Source: Lacticigenium naphthae DSM 19658 (GTDB taxonomy: Bacteria; Bacillota; Bacilli; Lactobacillales; Carnobacteriaceae_A). Taken from it: a DNA stretch of 64,000 bases. Both the position numbers and the translations under genes were made by a program. Positions 42,431 through 51,814 of the stretch are shown here, piece by piece; within the stretch, counting starts at the first letter, position 1; every line of letters starts with the position of its first letter. The notes under the pieces were generated by a model, which saw only the letters and a program-made list of their open reading frames with translations, did no database searches and had not been told where the DNA came from. The stretch covers positions 1 to 64,000 of the forward strand of contig NZ_AUEG01000004.1 in assembly GCF_000425865.1 (NCBI RefSeq), in the 5' to 3' direction.

Positions 42431-43078
42431 TCAGGTATATAAATAGATTGAAAAGAACATGCAGATGGTTCCCAGCAATACGAATAGATGCCAAACGACA
42501 TGCATGTAATGAACATGCTTCATTTTATAAAAAATTGCCCCGACACTAAAAGAAAGTCCGCCGAAGATCAACCAGAGAAATCCTTGAAGACCGAGTCCTC
42601 TGTACAATGAATTCAAAAAGAATACGGCTACCCAACCCATACCGATATAGATCCAGAGAGACAAACCTTTGAACTTATCAAACCAAATCGATTTGTACAA
42701 GACACCAAAAATAGCAATCATCCAAATAAAAATAGTCAACAACCAGCCTAATGTTCCCTGGATGACCAATAAAGTATAAGGAGTGTAGGTGCCAGCAATT
42801 AAAAGGAAAATACTACTGTGGTCTATCCGTTGGAAAACTTTTTTTGCTTTAGTAAATGTGAAACTATGATAGAGTGTGGAAGCTGTATAAAGCAATATCA
42901 GTGAGCCACCATAAATACTGTAAGAAACGATTTGAAGAGTTTGTCCCGTTTCTAAACTTTTCATCAGTAACAAGACTAAAGCGGTAATACTCATGATTGC
43001 TCCAATACCATGCGTGACTGCGTTTAAGATTTCGTTACGGATCAGATATTTTCTGTCAAGTTGATTTGTTGATTCCAA
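42431..43078 (-). CDS. Hemolysin III family membrane protein (PAQR/TrhA type)
   Basis: A 215-residue protein with seven hydrophobic segments. Motifs of the family are NAVTHGIGA (about 19-27), ASTLYHSF (about 65-72) and MHVVWHLFVLLG (near the C-terminus), which supply the conserved His residues of the PAQR metal site. Despite the name, members are linked to membrane-energetics and lipid homeostasis rather than proven lysis. It is monocistronic. Confidence 0.9.
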   Translation of the reverse strand: MESTNQLDRKYLIRNEILNAVTHGIGAIMSITALVLLLMKSLETGQTLQIVSYSIYGGSLILLYTASTLYHSFTFTKAKKVFQRIDHSSIFLLIAGTYTPYTLLVIQGTLGWLLTIFIWMIAIFGVLYKSIWFDKFKGLSLWIYIGMGWVAVFFLNSLYRGLGLQGFLWLIFGGLSFSVGAIFYKMKHVHYMHVVWHLFVLLGTICMFFSIYLYT

Positions 43079-43313
43079 CTAACTCACTCCTTTAATGTAT
43101 TAAATTTATTTCTGCCTAATTATGTACGAAGAGGGTATCTTTTTGATATAATAGCACAAGGTCAAAAGACAGTAAATTTATTTCTCTTATTTGTAGAGAA
43201 TTTTTATATAAACGAACAAGGTTTAGTTTAAAAGGACAGTTTCTATTGATTACTGCACAAGCCTACTTATAGTGTAACACATTTTTGAAGAAATTGGGAA
43301 AGGAGAGAGAGCA

Positions 43314-44159
43314 ATGCGTTCAATAAAGTCGGCGTTTATAGCTTCTTTGGTAGTGACTTTCTCTGCGGTATTTATTTTTTTCTTATTGAGCCTGCTCCCT
43401 CTAAGTAATAATAGTAATGAGGCAAAAGAAAAGACACAGGATAGTCAAATGTATCGTCGTATGAATCTGAACTTCGTAGCAATTGGTGATTCTTTGACGC
43501 AAGGTACAGGAGACGGCACATATCGTGGTGGGTATATCCCGATAGTGGCCAGTCGTTTAGAAGAATCTGGAAATATTGAAAAAGTCTACACAAGTAATTT
43601 CGGTAAAAAGGGCGATGAATTACAGGATCTGCTCGAAAAGAAACAGACTCAAGAAGAAATGCAGACAAAAATCACACAAGCAGATATTGTTTCTGTTACA
43701 ATCGGTGGAAATGATTTAGTAGCTGCTTTTCGAAAGAGCAATTTAAAGGGGACTGAAGCAGAATATGCGGAAGTCATCAAGAAATTTTCAAGAAATTTAG
43801 AACAGTTGATCGTCGAATTAAAGGTAATGAATGAGGATGCACAATTGTATGTTTATGGACTATACAATCCGTATTATTTTTATTTTTCAGATATTCAACC
43901 GATGCAGAATATCGTGAACTCCTGGAATGAGGAAACAGCTAGAGTGATCGAGGAACATGAACAAGTGACATTTGTCCCCATTGATAATTTGATCAATGGC
44001 GTGGAATTGCCTACAGACTCCACAGAAGAGGAATTCGTCCATCCCTACTTGTATACGGAAGACTTGTTTCATCCAAATGAGCATGGGTATCAATTAATGG
44101 CGGATGCTTTATATGAAGCCATTATTGCAAATAACCCAGAGTTCATTGAAACAGAATAA
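43314..44159 (+). CDS. ypmR: SGNH/GDSL hydrolase, YpmR-like, membrane-anchored
   Basis: A 281-residue lipase/esterase-like protein anchored by one N-terminal helix (about 8-29). SGNH blocks appear in order: AIGDSLTQG (catalytic Ser), GKKGD, IGGNDL and DLFHPNEHGY (Asp/His). The active domain is expected outside the membrane. AGGAGAGAG precedes the ATG. The next gene, YpmS-like, starts 16 bases after its stop, matching the ypmR-ypmS pair of other firmicutes. Confidence 0.9.
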   Translation: MRSIKSAFIASLVVTFSAVFIFFLLSLLPLSNNSNEAKEKTQDSQMYRRMNLNFVAIGDSLTQGTGDGTYRGGYIPIVASRLEESGNIEKVYTSNFGKKGDELQDLLEKKQTQEEMQTKITQADIVSVTIGGNDLVAAFRKSNLKGTEAEYAEVIKKFSRNLEQLIVELKVMNEDAQLYVYGLYNPYYFYFSDIQPMQNIVNSWNEETARVIEEHEQVTFVPIDNLINGVELPTDSTEEEFVHPYLYTEDLFHPNEHGYQLMADALYEAIIANNPEFIETE

Positions 44160-44175
44160 AAGAGGAAGTGTCAAC

Positions 44176-44784
44176 GTGGAAAGAAGTAAACAGAAAAAAA
44201 CAGTGTGGAAATGGGCGTTTCTTATCCTTTTAGGATTGAATATAGGTGCAGTCGTTTGGTTTGTCCTACAACTTTCACCGACTGAAACAACCCCTGTGGC
44301 TACTGATCCTGTTACCAGTGCAGAAGGAGAAATAATTCGTCTTCAAGTTGCGACTGGAAAGGGTGAAGTTGAAGATATTGTGAACCAGTATATTCAAAAT
44401 AATCAGGAGAATGCGGATGTCGCTTATGAATTTTCTTTGGAAGAAGCCGCAAAACTCAATGGAGAGGTTGAAATTTTAGGATTTACAGTTCCCTTTTCTC
44501 TGGAAATGGATCCTTATGTTTTAGAAAATGGGAATCTACAGCTTCGAACAACAGATTTAAGTGTGGGTCGTTTGAATGTACCTATTTCGTTTGCGATGAC
44601 CCAAATCGGAAAACATTTGCCCCTGCCTGATTGGGTGGAAATGAACAGTGAATTGAAGATCATCGTGGTCCATTTGGATCAAGTGTCATTCTCTGATGGC
44701 ATCCAATTATCTATTGAACGCATTGATTTGGAACGGGATACTATTGAAGTGAATGTCTTCATGCCAAAAGAAGTCATTCAATAA
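44176..44784 (+). CDS. ypmS: YpmS-like membrane-anchored protein (DUF2140)
   Basis: A 202-residue protein with a basic N-terminus and one membrane helix (about 13-33), then an extracytoplasmic beta-rich domain (LQVATGKGEVEDIVNQYI onward). GTG 44176 is chosen because AGAGGAAG is 7 bases upstream; upstream in-frame codons fall inside ypmR. It is coupled to ypmR and followed by msrA at 15 bases. Function is unknown beyond the pairing. Confidence 0.85.
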   Translation: MERSKQKKTVWKWAFLILLGLNIGAVVWFVLQLSPTETTPVATDPVTSAEGEIIRLQVATGKGEVEDIVNQYIQNNQENADVAYEFSLEEAAKLNGEVEILGFTVPFSLEMDPYVLENGNLQLRTTDLSVGRLNVPISFAMTQIGKHLPLPDWVEMNSELKIIVVHLDQVSFSDGIQLSIERIDLERDTIEVNVFMPKEVIQ

Positions 44785-44799
44785 AGGAGAGGTATAATA

Positions 44800-45318
44800 A
44801 TGGAAACAGCTATTTTTGCCGGTGGATGTTTTTGGTGCATGGTGGCGCCTTTTGATGAATTGCCTGGAATCAGCACGGTTCGTTCAGGCTATACAGGCGG
44901 ACACATTGAAAATCCGACTTATGAACAAGTGAAAAGTCAAGAGTCTGGGCATACGGAAGCAATAAAAATTACTTTTGATCCAGCAATCATTTCTTATGCA
45001 GAGCTAGTCCAAATCTATTGGCAGCAAACGGATCCAACTGATGCGATGGGACAATTTCAGGATCGGGGAGATAGTTATCGTCCGATCATCTTTGTCAAAG
45101 ATACCGAACAACGAATAATCGCTGAGGCCTCGAAAAAAACCTTGCAATCATCTGGATTGTATAAGAAACCGATCGTGACTCAAATTGAACACGTTGTTCC
45201 TTTTTATGATGCAGAAGAAGAACACCAAGATTTTCACAAGAAAGATAGGCTACGCTACAAACAAGAAAAAAAAGAACGGGATCGATGGGTCTTAGAAAAA
45301 GGAGAAAAGACCACATGA
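44800..45318 (+). CDS. msrA: Peptide-methionine (S)-S-oxide reductase
   Basis: Repairs oxidised methionine. The 172-residue protein carries the GGCFWCM active site (catalytic Cys about residue 10) and the GYTGG, SGHTEAI and [18 protein letters not shown] motifs. The start follows AAAGGAGAGG. It overlaps the next gene by four bases (ATGA), so the operon ypmR-ypmS-msrA-yozE is likely. No msrB is fused or adjacent. Confidence 0.96.
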   Translation: METAIFAGGCFWCMVAPFDELPGISTVRSGYTGGHIENPTYEQVKSQESGHTEAIKITFDPAIISYAELVQIYWQQTDPTDAMGQFQDRGDSYRPIIFVKDTEQRIIAEASKKTLQSSGLYKKPIVTQIEHVVPFYDAEEEHQDFHKKDRLRYKQEKKERDRWVLEKGEKTT

Positions 45319-45533
45319 CACAATCGTTTTATCACTATTTAATGACAGAAAGAGACCCACATAAAAGGGATGAAGTGACTCAATTTGCCAATGCTGCTTT
45401 TGATGATGGCTCCTTTCCAAAACAATCGATGGATCACGAGGAAATTAGTCGCTATTTAGAATTAAACGGTCATTACTTACAGAGTATGCGAACTTTTGAC
45501 AAAGCCTGGGAAATCTACTTGGAAAAGTGTTAA
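45315..45533 (+). CDS. yozE: YozE/UPF0346 family protein
   Basis: A 72-residue protein with the family's start [12 protein letters not shown] and the FANAAFDD and FPKQS stretches. ATG 45315 overlaps the msrA stop, with AAAGGAG inside the end of msrA. The family is a small helical bundle of unknown role and is often placed behind msrA in this order. Confidence 0.88.
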   Translation: MTQSFYHYLMTERDPHKRDEVTQFANAAFDDGSFPKQSMDHEEISRYLELNGHYLQSMRTFDKAWEIYLEKC

Positions 45534-45572
45534 ACTATAATAGATAAAATATTTTAAGGAGGAATTTATTAG

Positions 45573-46283
45573 ATGAGTACACATATTAATGCGAAAAAAG
45601 GGGAAATTGCAGAAACAATTTTACTTCCTGGAGATCCTTTGCGTGCTAAATACATTGCAGAAACTTTTTTGGAAGATGTATCACAATACAATACAGTGAG
45701 AAATATGTTTGGGTACACAGGAACCTATAAAGGAGAACGTATTTCTGTCCAAGGAACAGGTATGGGAATTCCATCGTTAATGATTTATGTGGAGGAACTG
45801 ATCCAAGAGTATGGCGTGGAAAATTTCATGCGCGTAGGTTCAGCTGGCGGAATGAAAGAAGACATTAAAATCAGAGACGTTGTCTTAGCACAAGGTGCAA
45901 CAACAGATTCAAGTATTCACCGTCATATCTTTAATAACCAAGTTGACTTCGCGCCTTTAGCTGATTTTGATATGTTGCGTCATGCTTATGAAATCGGAGT
46001 CAGTAAAAACATGAACATCCGTGTAGGAAACGTATTGAGTGCGGATCGCTTTTATAATGCAGAGTTAGATAAAAGTAAATTAGCCGAATACGGTATCTTG
46101 GCTGTTGAAATGGAAGCTGCCGGTTTATACTCTCTTGCAGCGAAATACAACAAAAAAGCCTTAGCACTGTTAACGATCAGTGATCACTTGGTTACAGGGG
46201 AAGAAACAACAGCTGAAGAGAGACAGACATCCTTTAACGATATGATGGTAATCGCTCTAGAAACAGCTCTTAAAATGAAATAA
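45573..46283 (+). CDS. deoD: Purine nucleoside phosphorylase, DeoD type
   Basis: A 236-residue hexameric-type phosphorylase that splits purine (deoxy)nucleosides to base and (deoxy)ribose-1-phosphate. Motifs: [16 protein letters not shown] near the N-terminus, GTGMGIPS for phosphate binding, VGSAGGM, and VEMEAAGLY near the substrate Asp/Glu region. AAGGAGG precedes the ATG. It is placed between yozE and the ctpA-like protease. Confidence 0.96.
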   Translation: MSTHINAKKGEIAETILLPGDPLRAKYIAETFLEDVSQYNTVRNMFGYTGTYKGERISVQGTGMGIPSLMIYVEELIQEYGVENFMRVGSAGGMKEDIKIRDVVLAQGATTDSSIHRHIFNNQVDFAPLADFDMLRHAYEIGVSKNMNIRVGNVLSADRFYNAELDKSKLAEYGILAVEMEAAGLYSLAAKYNKKALALLTISDHLVTGEETTAEERQTSFNDMMVIALETALKMK

Positions 46284-46307
46284 GCGAATAGAAAAGAGGG
46301 AGAAAAG

Positions 46308-47774
46308 ATGAATCGATCACCGAATGAACAATCGAAAGGGATTCGCACAAGCGTGTATATTGTCTCCCTCATAATTGTAGCGGTTTTATCTGTTGTGTTG
46401 ACTATTTGGTTCACAACTGGACGAAATACTTCTCCTGCTGGCCCTACAAGTCAAGAAACCGGAACAGAAGAAAGTCGTTCGTTGGATTTTGCTTCCATTG
46501 ATGAAGCATACGGCATTTTGAAAGAAAACTATTTTCAGGAAATCGATGATGCCGTGCTGATTGAAGGAGCCATTACGGGGATGGCCGAATCTTTGGAGGA
46601 TCCCTATACGGAATACATCGACACTGACGAAGAAGCAATGCTTGATGAAAGCATCTCTGGCTCATTCGAAGGAATAGGCGCCGAAGTGATGAAAGAAGGC
46701 GAATTTGTAAAAATCGTCTCGCCGATTCCGGATTCTCCGGCTGAAGCAGCAGGTCTGTTGCCAAATGATTTAATTTTAGAAGTAGATGGTGAATCTGTTT
46801 CCGGATTGAGTTTAAACGAAGCTGTTGCATTAATACGCGGGGAAAAAGGGTCTGAAGTTTCCCTACTTATCCAGCGAGGCGAAAATGAGTTTGAAGTAAC
46901 TGTTGTCAGAGACTCCATCCCTGTTGAGACTATACTCTATTCAATGGATGAGGAAAATGATGAAATCGGCTATATCCAAATCACAAATTTTTCGATGCCG
47001 ACATATGATGAATTAGTCCAGGCAGTTGAAAGTCTGAGAGCTGACGGAGCAAAAGAATTTATTTTTGATGTCCGTGGCAATCCAGGTGGCTTACTCTCTA
47101 CAGCATTGGAATTATCCAATATATTCGTTGAAGAAGGAGATATTCTTGTTCAGGAACAGATTGGGACTAAAGAACCATTTGAATATACAGCCACAGAAGA
47201 AGTATATGGTGATTTTAAAGTAACCGAACCGGCTGTCCTTTTAATAGATGGAGGGAGCGCGAGTGCTTCTGAAATCTTAGCTGGAGCTATGAATGAGTCT
47301 GCGGATATTCCGTTGATCGGTACGACTACTTTTGGAAAAGGAACTATTCAAAATATTAAGGAATTGTCCAGTACTGGAGAAATCAAAATGACTATTGGTA
47401 AGTGGTTGACCCCGTCGGGTACGTGGGTTCACGAAAAAGGAATCAAACCGACAATTGAAGTGGAAAAACCGGAATACGTGAACTTTCTTCTAATTGACAG
47501 CACGCAAACTTATCAATTGAATGACATGTCTGATGAAATTAAAAATCTTGAAGGGATACTAGCTGCATTGGATTATGATCCGGGCACAGTTGATGGGTAT
47601 TTTGATGAAACGACCAAAGAGGCCATTCAAGCATTCCAAAGTGAGAATGAAATCGAAGCAACGGGTATCGTCACCGGTAATACCGCAACAACGCTAGTGG
47701 ATGCATTGAGATCTTTAATCGAAGAAAATGATGTCCAGTACGACGAAGCGAAAAAACAACTGGAATCCAACTGA
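46308..47774 (+). CDS. C-terminal processing protease (S41 family, CtpA-like)
   Basis: A 488-residue membrane-anchored serine protease facing outside. Order: one N-terminal helix (about 13-36), a PDZ domain (about 110-195), the S41 catalytic core with Ser in GGSASASE (about 315-322) and Lys344 in TFGKGT, and a C-terminal peptidoglycan-binding-1 domain (about 415-475, LAALDYDPGTVDGYF). The general base Lys and the nucleophile Ser are both kept. Members trim or degrade envelope proteins. AGAGGGAG precedes the start. Confidence 0.92.
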   Translation: MNRSPNEQSKGIRTSVYIVSLIIVAVLSVVLTIWFTTGRNTSPAGPTSQETGTEESRSLDFASIDEAYGILKENYFQEIDDAVLIEGAITGMAESLEDPYTEYIDTDEEAMLDESISGSFEGIGAEVMKEGEFVKIVSPIPDSPAEAAGLLPNDLILEVDGESVSGLSLNEAVALIRGEKGSEVSLLIQRGENEFEVTVVRDSIPVETILYSMDEENDEIGYIQITNFSMPTYDELVQAVESLRADGAKEFIFDVRGNPGGLLSTALELSNIFVEEGDILVQEQIGTKEPFEYTATEEVYGDFKVTEPAVLLIDGGSASASEILAGAMNESADIPLIGTTTFGKGTIQNIKELSSTGEIKMTIGKWLTPSGTWVHEKGIKPTIEVEKPEYVNFLLIDSTQTYQLNDMSDEIKNLEGILAALDYDPGTVDGYFDETTKEAIQAFQSENEIEATGIVTGNTATTLVDALRSLIEENDVQYDEAKKQLESN

Positions 47775-47813
47775 CACATTTAGGCCATTTCAATGGTCCA
47801 ATGTAAAAGAAAC

Positions 47814-47851
47814 AGACTTTGTCGCTTGAAACGGAGTGGCAAAGTCTTTTA
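47814..47851 (+). terminator. Intrinsic terminator of the ctpA-like gene
   Basis: AGACTTTG at 47814-47821 pairs with CAAAGTCT at 47840-47847, followed by TTT. Confidence 0.7.
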
Positions 47852-47899
47852 TAATGTATGTAGCACATACTTTTCATGAAAGAAGTCGATGAGATAAAT

Positions 47900-48439
47900 A
47901 TGAAGCAGTGGAAACGTAAACGAGAGTGGGCAAGAGCCTATTTTGTTCTGTTTTTGGCTAGTTTTATCTTTTTACGTTTGTTTATTTTTGTCCCCATCAC
48001 TATCCAGGGGGATTCGATGCTTCCTACTTTACAGTCAGGAGATGTGACACTCGTTAATCGGTTAGCAAAAATACAGCGATTTGATACGATCGTCTTTAAT
48101 GATGGTGATTCTCAACCTGTAGTCAAACGAGTGATCGGATTACCGGGGGATCGATTGCATTATCAAAATGATCAACTTTTTATTAACGAGCGAAAAATAA
48201 ATGAATTTTATTTTAATACATTTACACAAGAAGAAGCCAGTGGATTACGAACCTCAGATTTCTCGCTTCAGGAAATATTGCCTGAAGGAGAAGTACCGAG
48301 CAATGAATATTTTGTTTTAGGTGATAATCGCAGATTCAGCTATGATAGCCGCTTTTATGGAACAATTTCAAGTGAAGCCATTATTGGAGAAGTTCAAGTG
48401 ATTTTTTATCCCTTTGATCGCTTTACAAGTGATTTTTAA
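47900..48439 (+). CDS. lepB: Signal peptidase I (first of two)
   Basis: A 179-residue membrane protease that removes signal peptides. It has one N-terminal helix (about 13-33), catalytic Ser in GDSMLPTL (about 40-47), Lys in VVKRVIGLPGD (about 75-85) and GDNR near 143. Start uncertain: ATG 47900 fits the usual length, but ATG 47876 is also in frame and neither has a strong ribosome site. A second lepB follows 20 bases later. Confidence 0.9.
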   Translation: MKQWKRKREWARAYFVLFLASFIFLRLFIFVPITIQGDSMLPTLQSGDVTLVNRLAKIQRFDTIVFNDGDSQPVVKRVIGLPGDRLHYQNDQLFINERKINEFYFNTFTQEEASGLRTSDFSLQEILPEGEVPSNEYFVLGDNRRFSYDSRFYGTISSEAIIGEVQVIFYPFDRFTSDF

Positions 48440-48459
48440 AGAAGAAAGTAGTGAGAACT

Positions 48460-49035
48460 ATGTCAAAAAAAACAGAAACTCAAAATAGAACATTTTTACA
48501 AGAATTACTCAATACCGTTCTCTATATCCTCTTTTTGTTTCTTCTGTTTTTTGGAATTCGGTATTTCTTGTTTGCTCCGGTCAGTGTAGATGGTGCTTCT
48601 ATGGAACCTACGCTCCATCACGAGGATCGTTTGATTTTGAACAAAGTGAGTTCTATTGAACGATTTGATATTGTAGTGTTCCCCGCTCCGGATGATTTGG
48701 AACATCAATACATCAAACGGGTGATCGGTGTTCCAGGAGACGAAATCGTCTTTGATAGCAATACACTACTCGTCAATGGAGAAGAGATCCCTGAAACATA
48801 CCTTCAGAATGATGAAAAGATATACGAGGACTGGAATGATTCGCTGTATTTTGATTTAGAAATGCTGACAGGTGCTACAACTGTTCCCGATGAAAGTTAC
48901 TTTGTTATGGGGGATAATCGGAATAATTCGAAAGATAGCCGTTCATTCGGATTCGTTTCCCAAGATGCGATCATTGGGGAAACCCAATGGCGCTTCTGGC
49001 CGTTGGATAAATTTGGAAATGTTTTAAATAATTAA
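48460..49035 (+). CDS. lepB: Signal peptidase I (second of two)
   Basis: A 191-residue paralogue of the preceding gene with the same layout: N-terminal helix (about 20-40), Ser in DGASMEPTL, Lys in YIKRVIGVPGD and GDNRNNSKDSRSFG. It differs clearly in sequence, so the pair is not a recent copy. ATG 48460 is chosen; an upstream GTG at 48451 is possible. The tandem arrangement suggests different substrate ranges, which cannot be told from sequence. Confidence 0.9.
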   Translation: MSKKTETQNRTFLQELLNTVLYILFLFLLFFGIRYFLFAPVSVDGASMEPTLHHEDRLILNKVSSIERFDIVVFPAPDDLEHQYIKRVIGVPGDEIVFDSNTLLVNGEEIPETYLQNDEKIYEDWNDSLYFDLEMLTGATTVPDESYFVMGDNRNNSKDSRSFGFVSQDAIIGETQWRFWPLDKFGNVLNN

Positions 49036-49044
49036 GCGAGTAAG

Positions 49045-49083
49045 AAAAGAGCGAACAACTGAAAGAGCGGTTGGCTCTTTTCT
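49045..49083 (+). terminator. Intrinsic terminator after the second lepB
   Basis: AAAAGAGCGAAC pairs with GTTGGCTCTTTT with one mismatch, followed by TTCTTCTTT. Confidence 0.75.
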
Positions 49084-49113
49084 TCTTTACAGAGAGAAAG
49101 TAGGGCAAGAAAC

Positions 49114-49974
49114 ATGTCAATACAATGGTATCCAGGGCATATGGCCAAAGCGCGAAGAGAATTTCAAGAAAAATTAAAATTAGTGGATATCGTGTTCGAG
49201 TTACTCGATGCACGGATCCCTTATTCAAGTAGGAACCCGGATTTAGATAAACTGATCAATCAAAAACCACGTGTGGTCATTTTAACCAAAAGAGATTTGG
49301 CAGATCCTAAAGTTACAGCGCAATGGATTCGTCATTACGAAAAACAAGGAGTCGCAGCTATTGCAATCGATGCTCAAGAGGGCAAAGGAATTAAAGATGT
49401 CATCATTCTTGCTAAAAAAGTTTTAGAGCCGAAAATGGCTAAAATAAGAGCAAAAGGGATGAAACCACGTGCGATCCGTGCAGTGGCTGTAGGGATTCCA
49501 AACGTTGGGAAATCGACTTTATTGAATCGCTTTGCACACAAGAATATTGCTCGGACAGGAAATAAACCTGGGGTAACTAAAGCACAACAATGGATCAAAT
49601 ACGGCAAAGAATTAGAATTACTGGATACACCAGGTATTTTATGGCCTAAATTTGAAGATGAAGTGGTCGGAAAGAACTTGGCTTTGACCGGTGCGATCAA
49701 AGATACCTTGCTCCGGCTAGATGATATTGCATTATATGGAATGGAAATGCTGGTTCAGCATTACCCTGGAGCAATCAGTCGCCGCTATGATTTTGATCAA
49801 GCTGAGGAAACAGAACTTTCACTACCCGATTTATTGATCAAAATTTCTGATAAAAGAGGTTTTCTTGGAAACCATGAAAGAGCTGCGGAAATGTTTTTAT
49901 TTGAATTGCGACGAGGTACACTCGGGCGGTTTAGTTTTGATTTTGTAGATGATGAGTTGGATGCGGATGACTAG
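49114..49974 (+). CDS. rbgA: Ribosome biogenesis GTPase RbgA (YlqF)
   Basis: A 286-residue GTPase with circularly permuted motifs: G4-like TKRD (about 52-55) comes before G1 (GIPNVGKST, about 127-135) and G3 (DTPG). It acts in late assembly of the 50S subunit. Order and length match YlqF. AGAAAGTAGGGC lies upstream of the ATG. It overlaps rnhB by eight bases. Confidence 0.96.
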   Translation: MSIQWYPGHMAKARREFQEKLKLVDIVFELLDARIPYSSRNPDLDKLINQKPRVVILTKRDLADPKVTAQWIRHYEKQGVAAIAIDAQEGKGIKDVIILAKKVLEPKMAKIRAKGMKPRAIRAVAVGIPNVGKSTLLNRFAHKNIARTGNKPGVTKAQQWIKYGKELELLDTPGILWPKFEDEVVGKNLALTGAIKDTLLRLDDIALYGMEMLVQHYPGAISRRYDFDQAEETELSLPDLLIKISDKRGFLGNHERAAEMFLFELRRGTLGRFSFDFVDDELDADD

Positions 49975-50737
49975 TTACAAAATAAAAGAGATCCCTTCTT
50001 TGTTAGCTTCTGTTTCAAGTAAAGAAGATCCTTTATATAAAGAACTACTTGAGGATCCGCGCAAAGGGGTCCAAAAGGCGTTGATCAGTTGGGAGAAAAA
50101 ACAACTGAAAGAAGCTCAACTAAAGCAGCTTTGGATCACTATGAACAAATACGAGGAGTATTATCGCAAACAAGGCGTAACCTATATTGCGGGCATAGAC
50201 GAAGTGGGACGGGGACCGTTAGCTGGTCCGGTAGTCGCAGCAGCAGTGATTTTACCTGCAGATTTCACATTGCCCGGCTTAAATGATTCAAAGAAGTTAT
50301 CAAAAGAAAAACGAGAAAATTTTTATAAAGAAATTTATGCTAAAGCTCTAGCAGTAGGTGTGGGCGAAATCACACCCGAACGAATCGATCAGATAAATAT
50401 CTATGAAGCATCCAAACAAGCCATGCTTCAAGCTGTAAATCAACTGGCGGTTCAGCCTGAGCATTTATTGATCGATGCCATGCAATTGGCAGTGCCAATA
50501 CCTCAAACAAAAATCATTAAAGGGGATGCCAAGAGCGTATCGATTGCGGCTGCAAGCGTCATTGCAAAAGTTACACGTGACCGGATGATGGAAATATATG
50601 ATCTGGAATATCCAGGATATGGGTTTGCTACAAATGCCGGGTATGGTACCAAAGAACATTTGAACCAACTTCAAACGGCCGGTGTGACCCCTATTCATCG
50701 AAAAAGTTTTCAACCAGTTAAAGATTTGATCTACTAA
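49967..50737 (+). CDS. rnhB: Ribonuclease HII
   Basis: A 256-residue enzyme that cuts RNA in RNA:DNA hybrids and single ribonucleotides in DNA. The active site is announced by IAGIDEVGRGPLAGPVVAAAV (Asp, Glu about 74-75), with Asp in LIDAM and DAKSVS further on. ATG 49967 overlaps the rbgA stop and is preferred to an ORF start 18 bases earlier. The long N-terminal extension of about 70 residues is usual in this order. It ends before a hairpin that also covers the dprA start. Confidence 0.95.
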   Translation: MTSYKIKEIPSLLASVSSKEDPLYKELLEDPRKGVQKALISWEKKQLKEAQLKQLWITMNKYEEYYRKQGVTYIAGIDEVGRGPLAGPVVAAAVILPADFTLPGLNDSKKLSKEKRENFYKEIYAKALAVGVGEITPERIDQINIYEASKQAMLQAVNQLAVQPEHLLIDAMQLAVPIPQTKIIKGDAKSVSIAAASVIAKVTRDRMMEIYDLEYPGYGFATNAGYGTKEHLNQLQTAGVTPIHRKSFQPVKDLIY

Positions 50738-50742
50738 ACAAT

Positions 50743-50785
50743 AACACTCTCTTTTTGCGTACTTAATGTGCAAAGGAGAGTGTTT
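50743..50785 (+). terminator. Hairpin ending rnhB and covering the dprA ribosome site
   Basis: AACACTCTC pairs with GAGAGTGTT, extended by TTTT/AAAG pairs. The 3' arm contains the dprA Shine-Dalgarno AAAGGAG (50772-50778), and the following T-run (TATGTTTTTTT) is the first codons of dprA. Confidence 0.65.
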
Positions 50786-51652
50786 ATGTTTTTTTCTACC
50801 GTAGATTCCCTGTGTTTTTTCCTGTCTCATCAAGAGGGTATAAGCAATCAACTCAAATTGACACTGCTGGATGTCTATTTAGAGTATCAGCCAACGACTG
50901 TTTCTGCATTTATCCGTCAAGCACACCTGCCCTGCGCAATGAAGCAGAAACTGGTGCGAGCCATTGAACAATTTGATGGTGCGGACGAGGAGTTCAAATT
51001 GCTTCAAAAAGGTGTCCGATGGATATCTCTTTTTCATCCGCTGTATCCAACAGCATTGCGTAATAGTTACGATCCACCGGTGGGTTTGTTTTTCAAAGGA
51101 AAGGAAGCCTACTTGCTGGGAAAGAAATTGACCATTGTTGGAACCCGTCACCCTTCCTCATACGGAATAAAAGTAGTGGAACAGTGCATACCTGCTATTG
51201 TCTGCCGTGATTGGGTGTCTGTGAGTGGATTAGCTACTGGGATCGAACTCACAGTTCAAACAGAAGTTATACGTCAGAATGGCAAAGCAATCGCTGTTTT
51301 AGGATGCGGTCTGGATGTGTGCTATCCTAAGGAACATCTTTCGGTGCAACGGAATATGTTGGAAGAACAATTGGTCCTTTCGGAATATCCCTTGGGTTCT
51401 CCACCGCGAAAAGAACATTTTCCGATGCGGAACCGGATACTGGCGAGTCTCTCCTTCGGGACCATGGTGGTCGAAGCAAAAGAACGATCCAGCTGTCTGC
51501 ATATAGCCGCTTTCGCTTTAGAAGAAGGCAGAGAAATATTTGCTGTCCCCGGAAGTGTTTTTTCACGCACATCGGTAGGTACAAATCAATTAATTAAGCA
51601 GGGAGCAAAATTGATTCAAACAACCGAAGATGTCTTTGCTGAGTTGACTTAG
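50786..51652 (+). CDS. dprA: DNA-processing protein DprA (Smf), divergent
   Basis: A 288-residue Rossmann-fold protein that loads RecA on incoming ssDNA in transformation. VGTRHPSSYG (about 115-124), FPMRNRILASLS and VVEAKERSSCLHIA are the expected motifs. The central SGLARGID-type motif is altered to SGLATGIELTVQT, losing the usual Arg and Asp. AAAGGAG is 7 bases before ATG 50786 and lies in a hairpin. Reduced function is possible. Confidence 0.88.
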   Translation: MFFSTVDSLCFFLSHQEGISNQLKLTLLDVYLEYQPTTVSAFIRQAHLPCAMKQKLVRAIEQFDGADEEFKLLQKGVRWISLFHPLYPTALRNSYDPPVGLFFKGKEAYLLGKKLTIVGTRHPSSYGIKVVEQCIPAIVCRDWVSVSGLATGIELTVQTEVIRQNGKAIAVLGCGLDVCYPKEHLSVQRNMLEEQLVLSEYPLGSPPRKEHFPMRNRILASLSFGTMVVEAKERSSCLHIAAFALEEGREIFAVPGSVFSRTSVGTNQLIKQGAKLIQTTEDVFAELT

Positions 51653-51718
51653 AATGAAAAAACAATGAAAAATCAGGCTCTTTTTTGGAGCTTGACCGAA
51701 TTAAATAACATTCATTAG

Positions 51719-51748
51719 TTGACAAAGCGCCTATTTGTGACATAAGAT
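51719..51748 (+). promoter_or_regulatory. Promoter candidate of topA
   Basis: TTGACA at 51719-51724 is followed 18 bases later by TAAGAT at 51743-51748, about 65 bases before the topA start. Confidence 0.45.
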
Positions 51749-51814
51749 GAAAAGCGATTATTGAATACGACAAGACAATCAGGTTTAAAACCCTACGGAC
51801 GAAGGGAGAATTCC

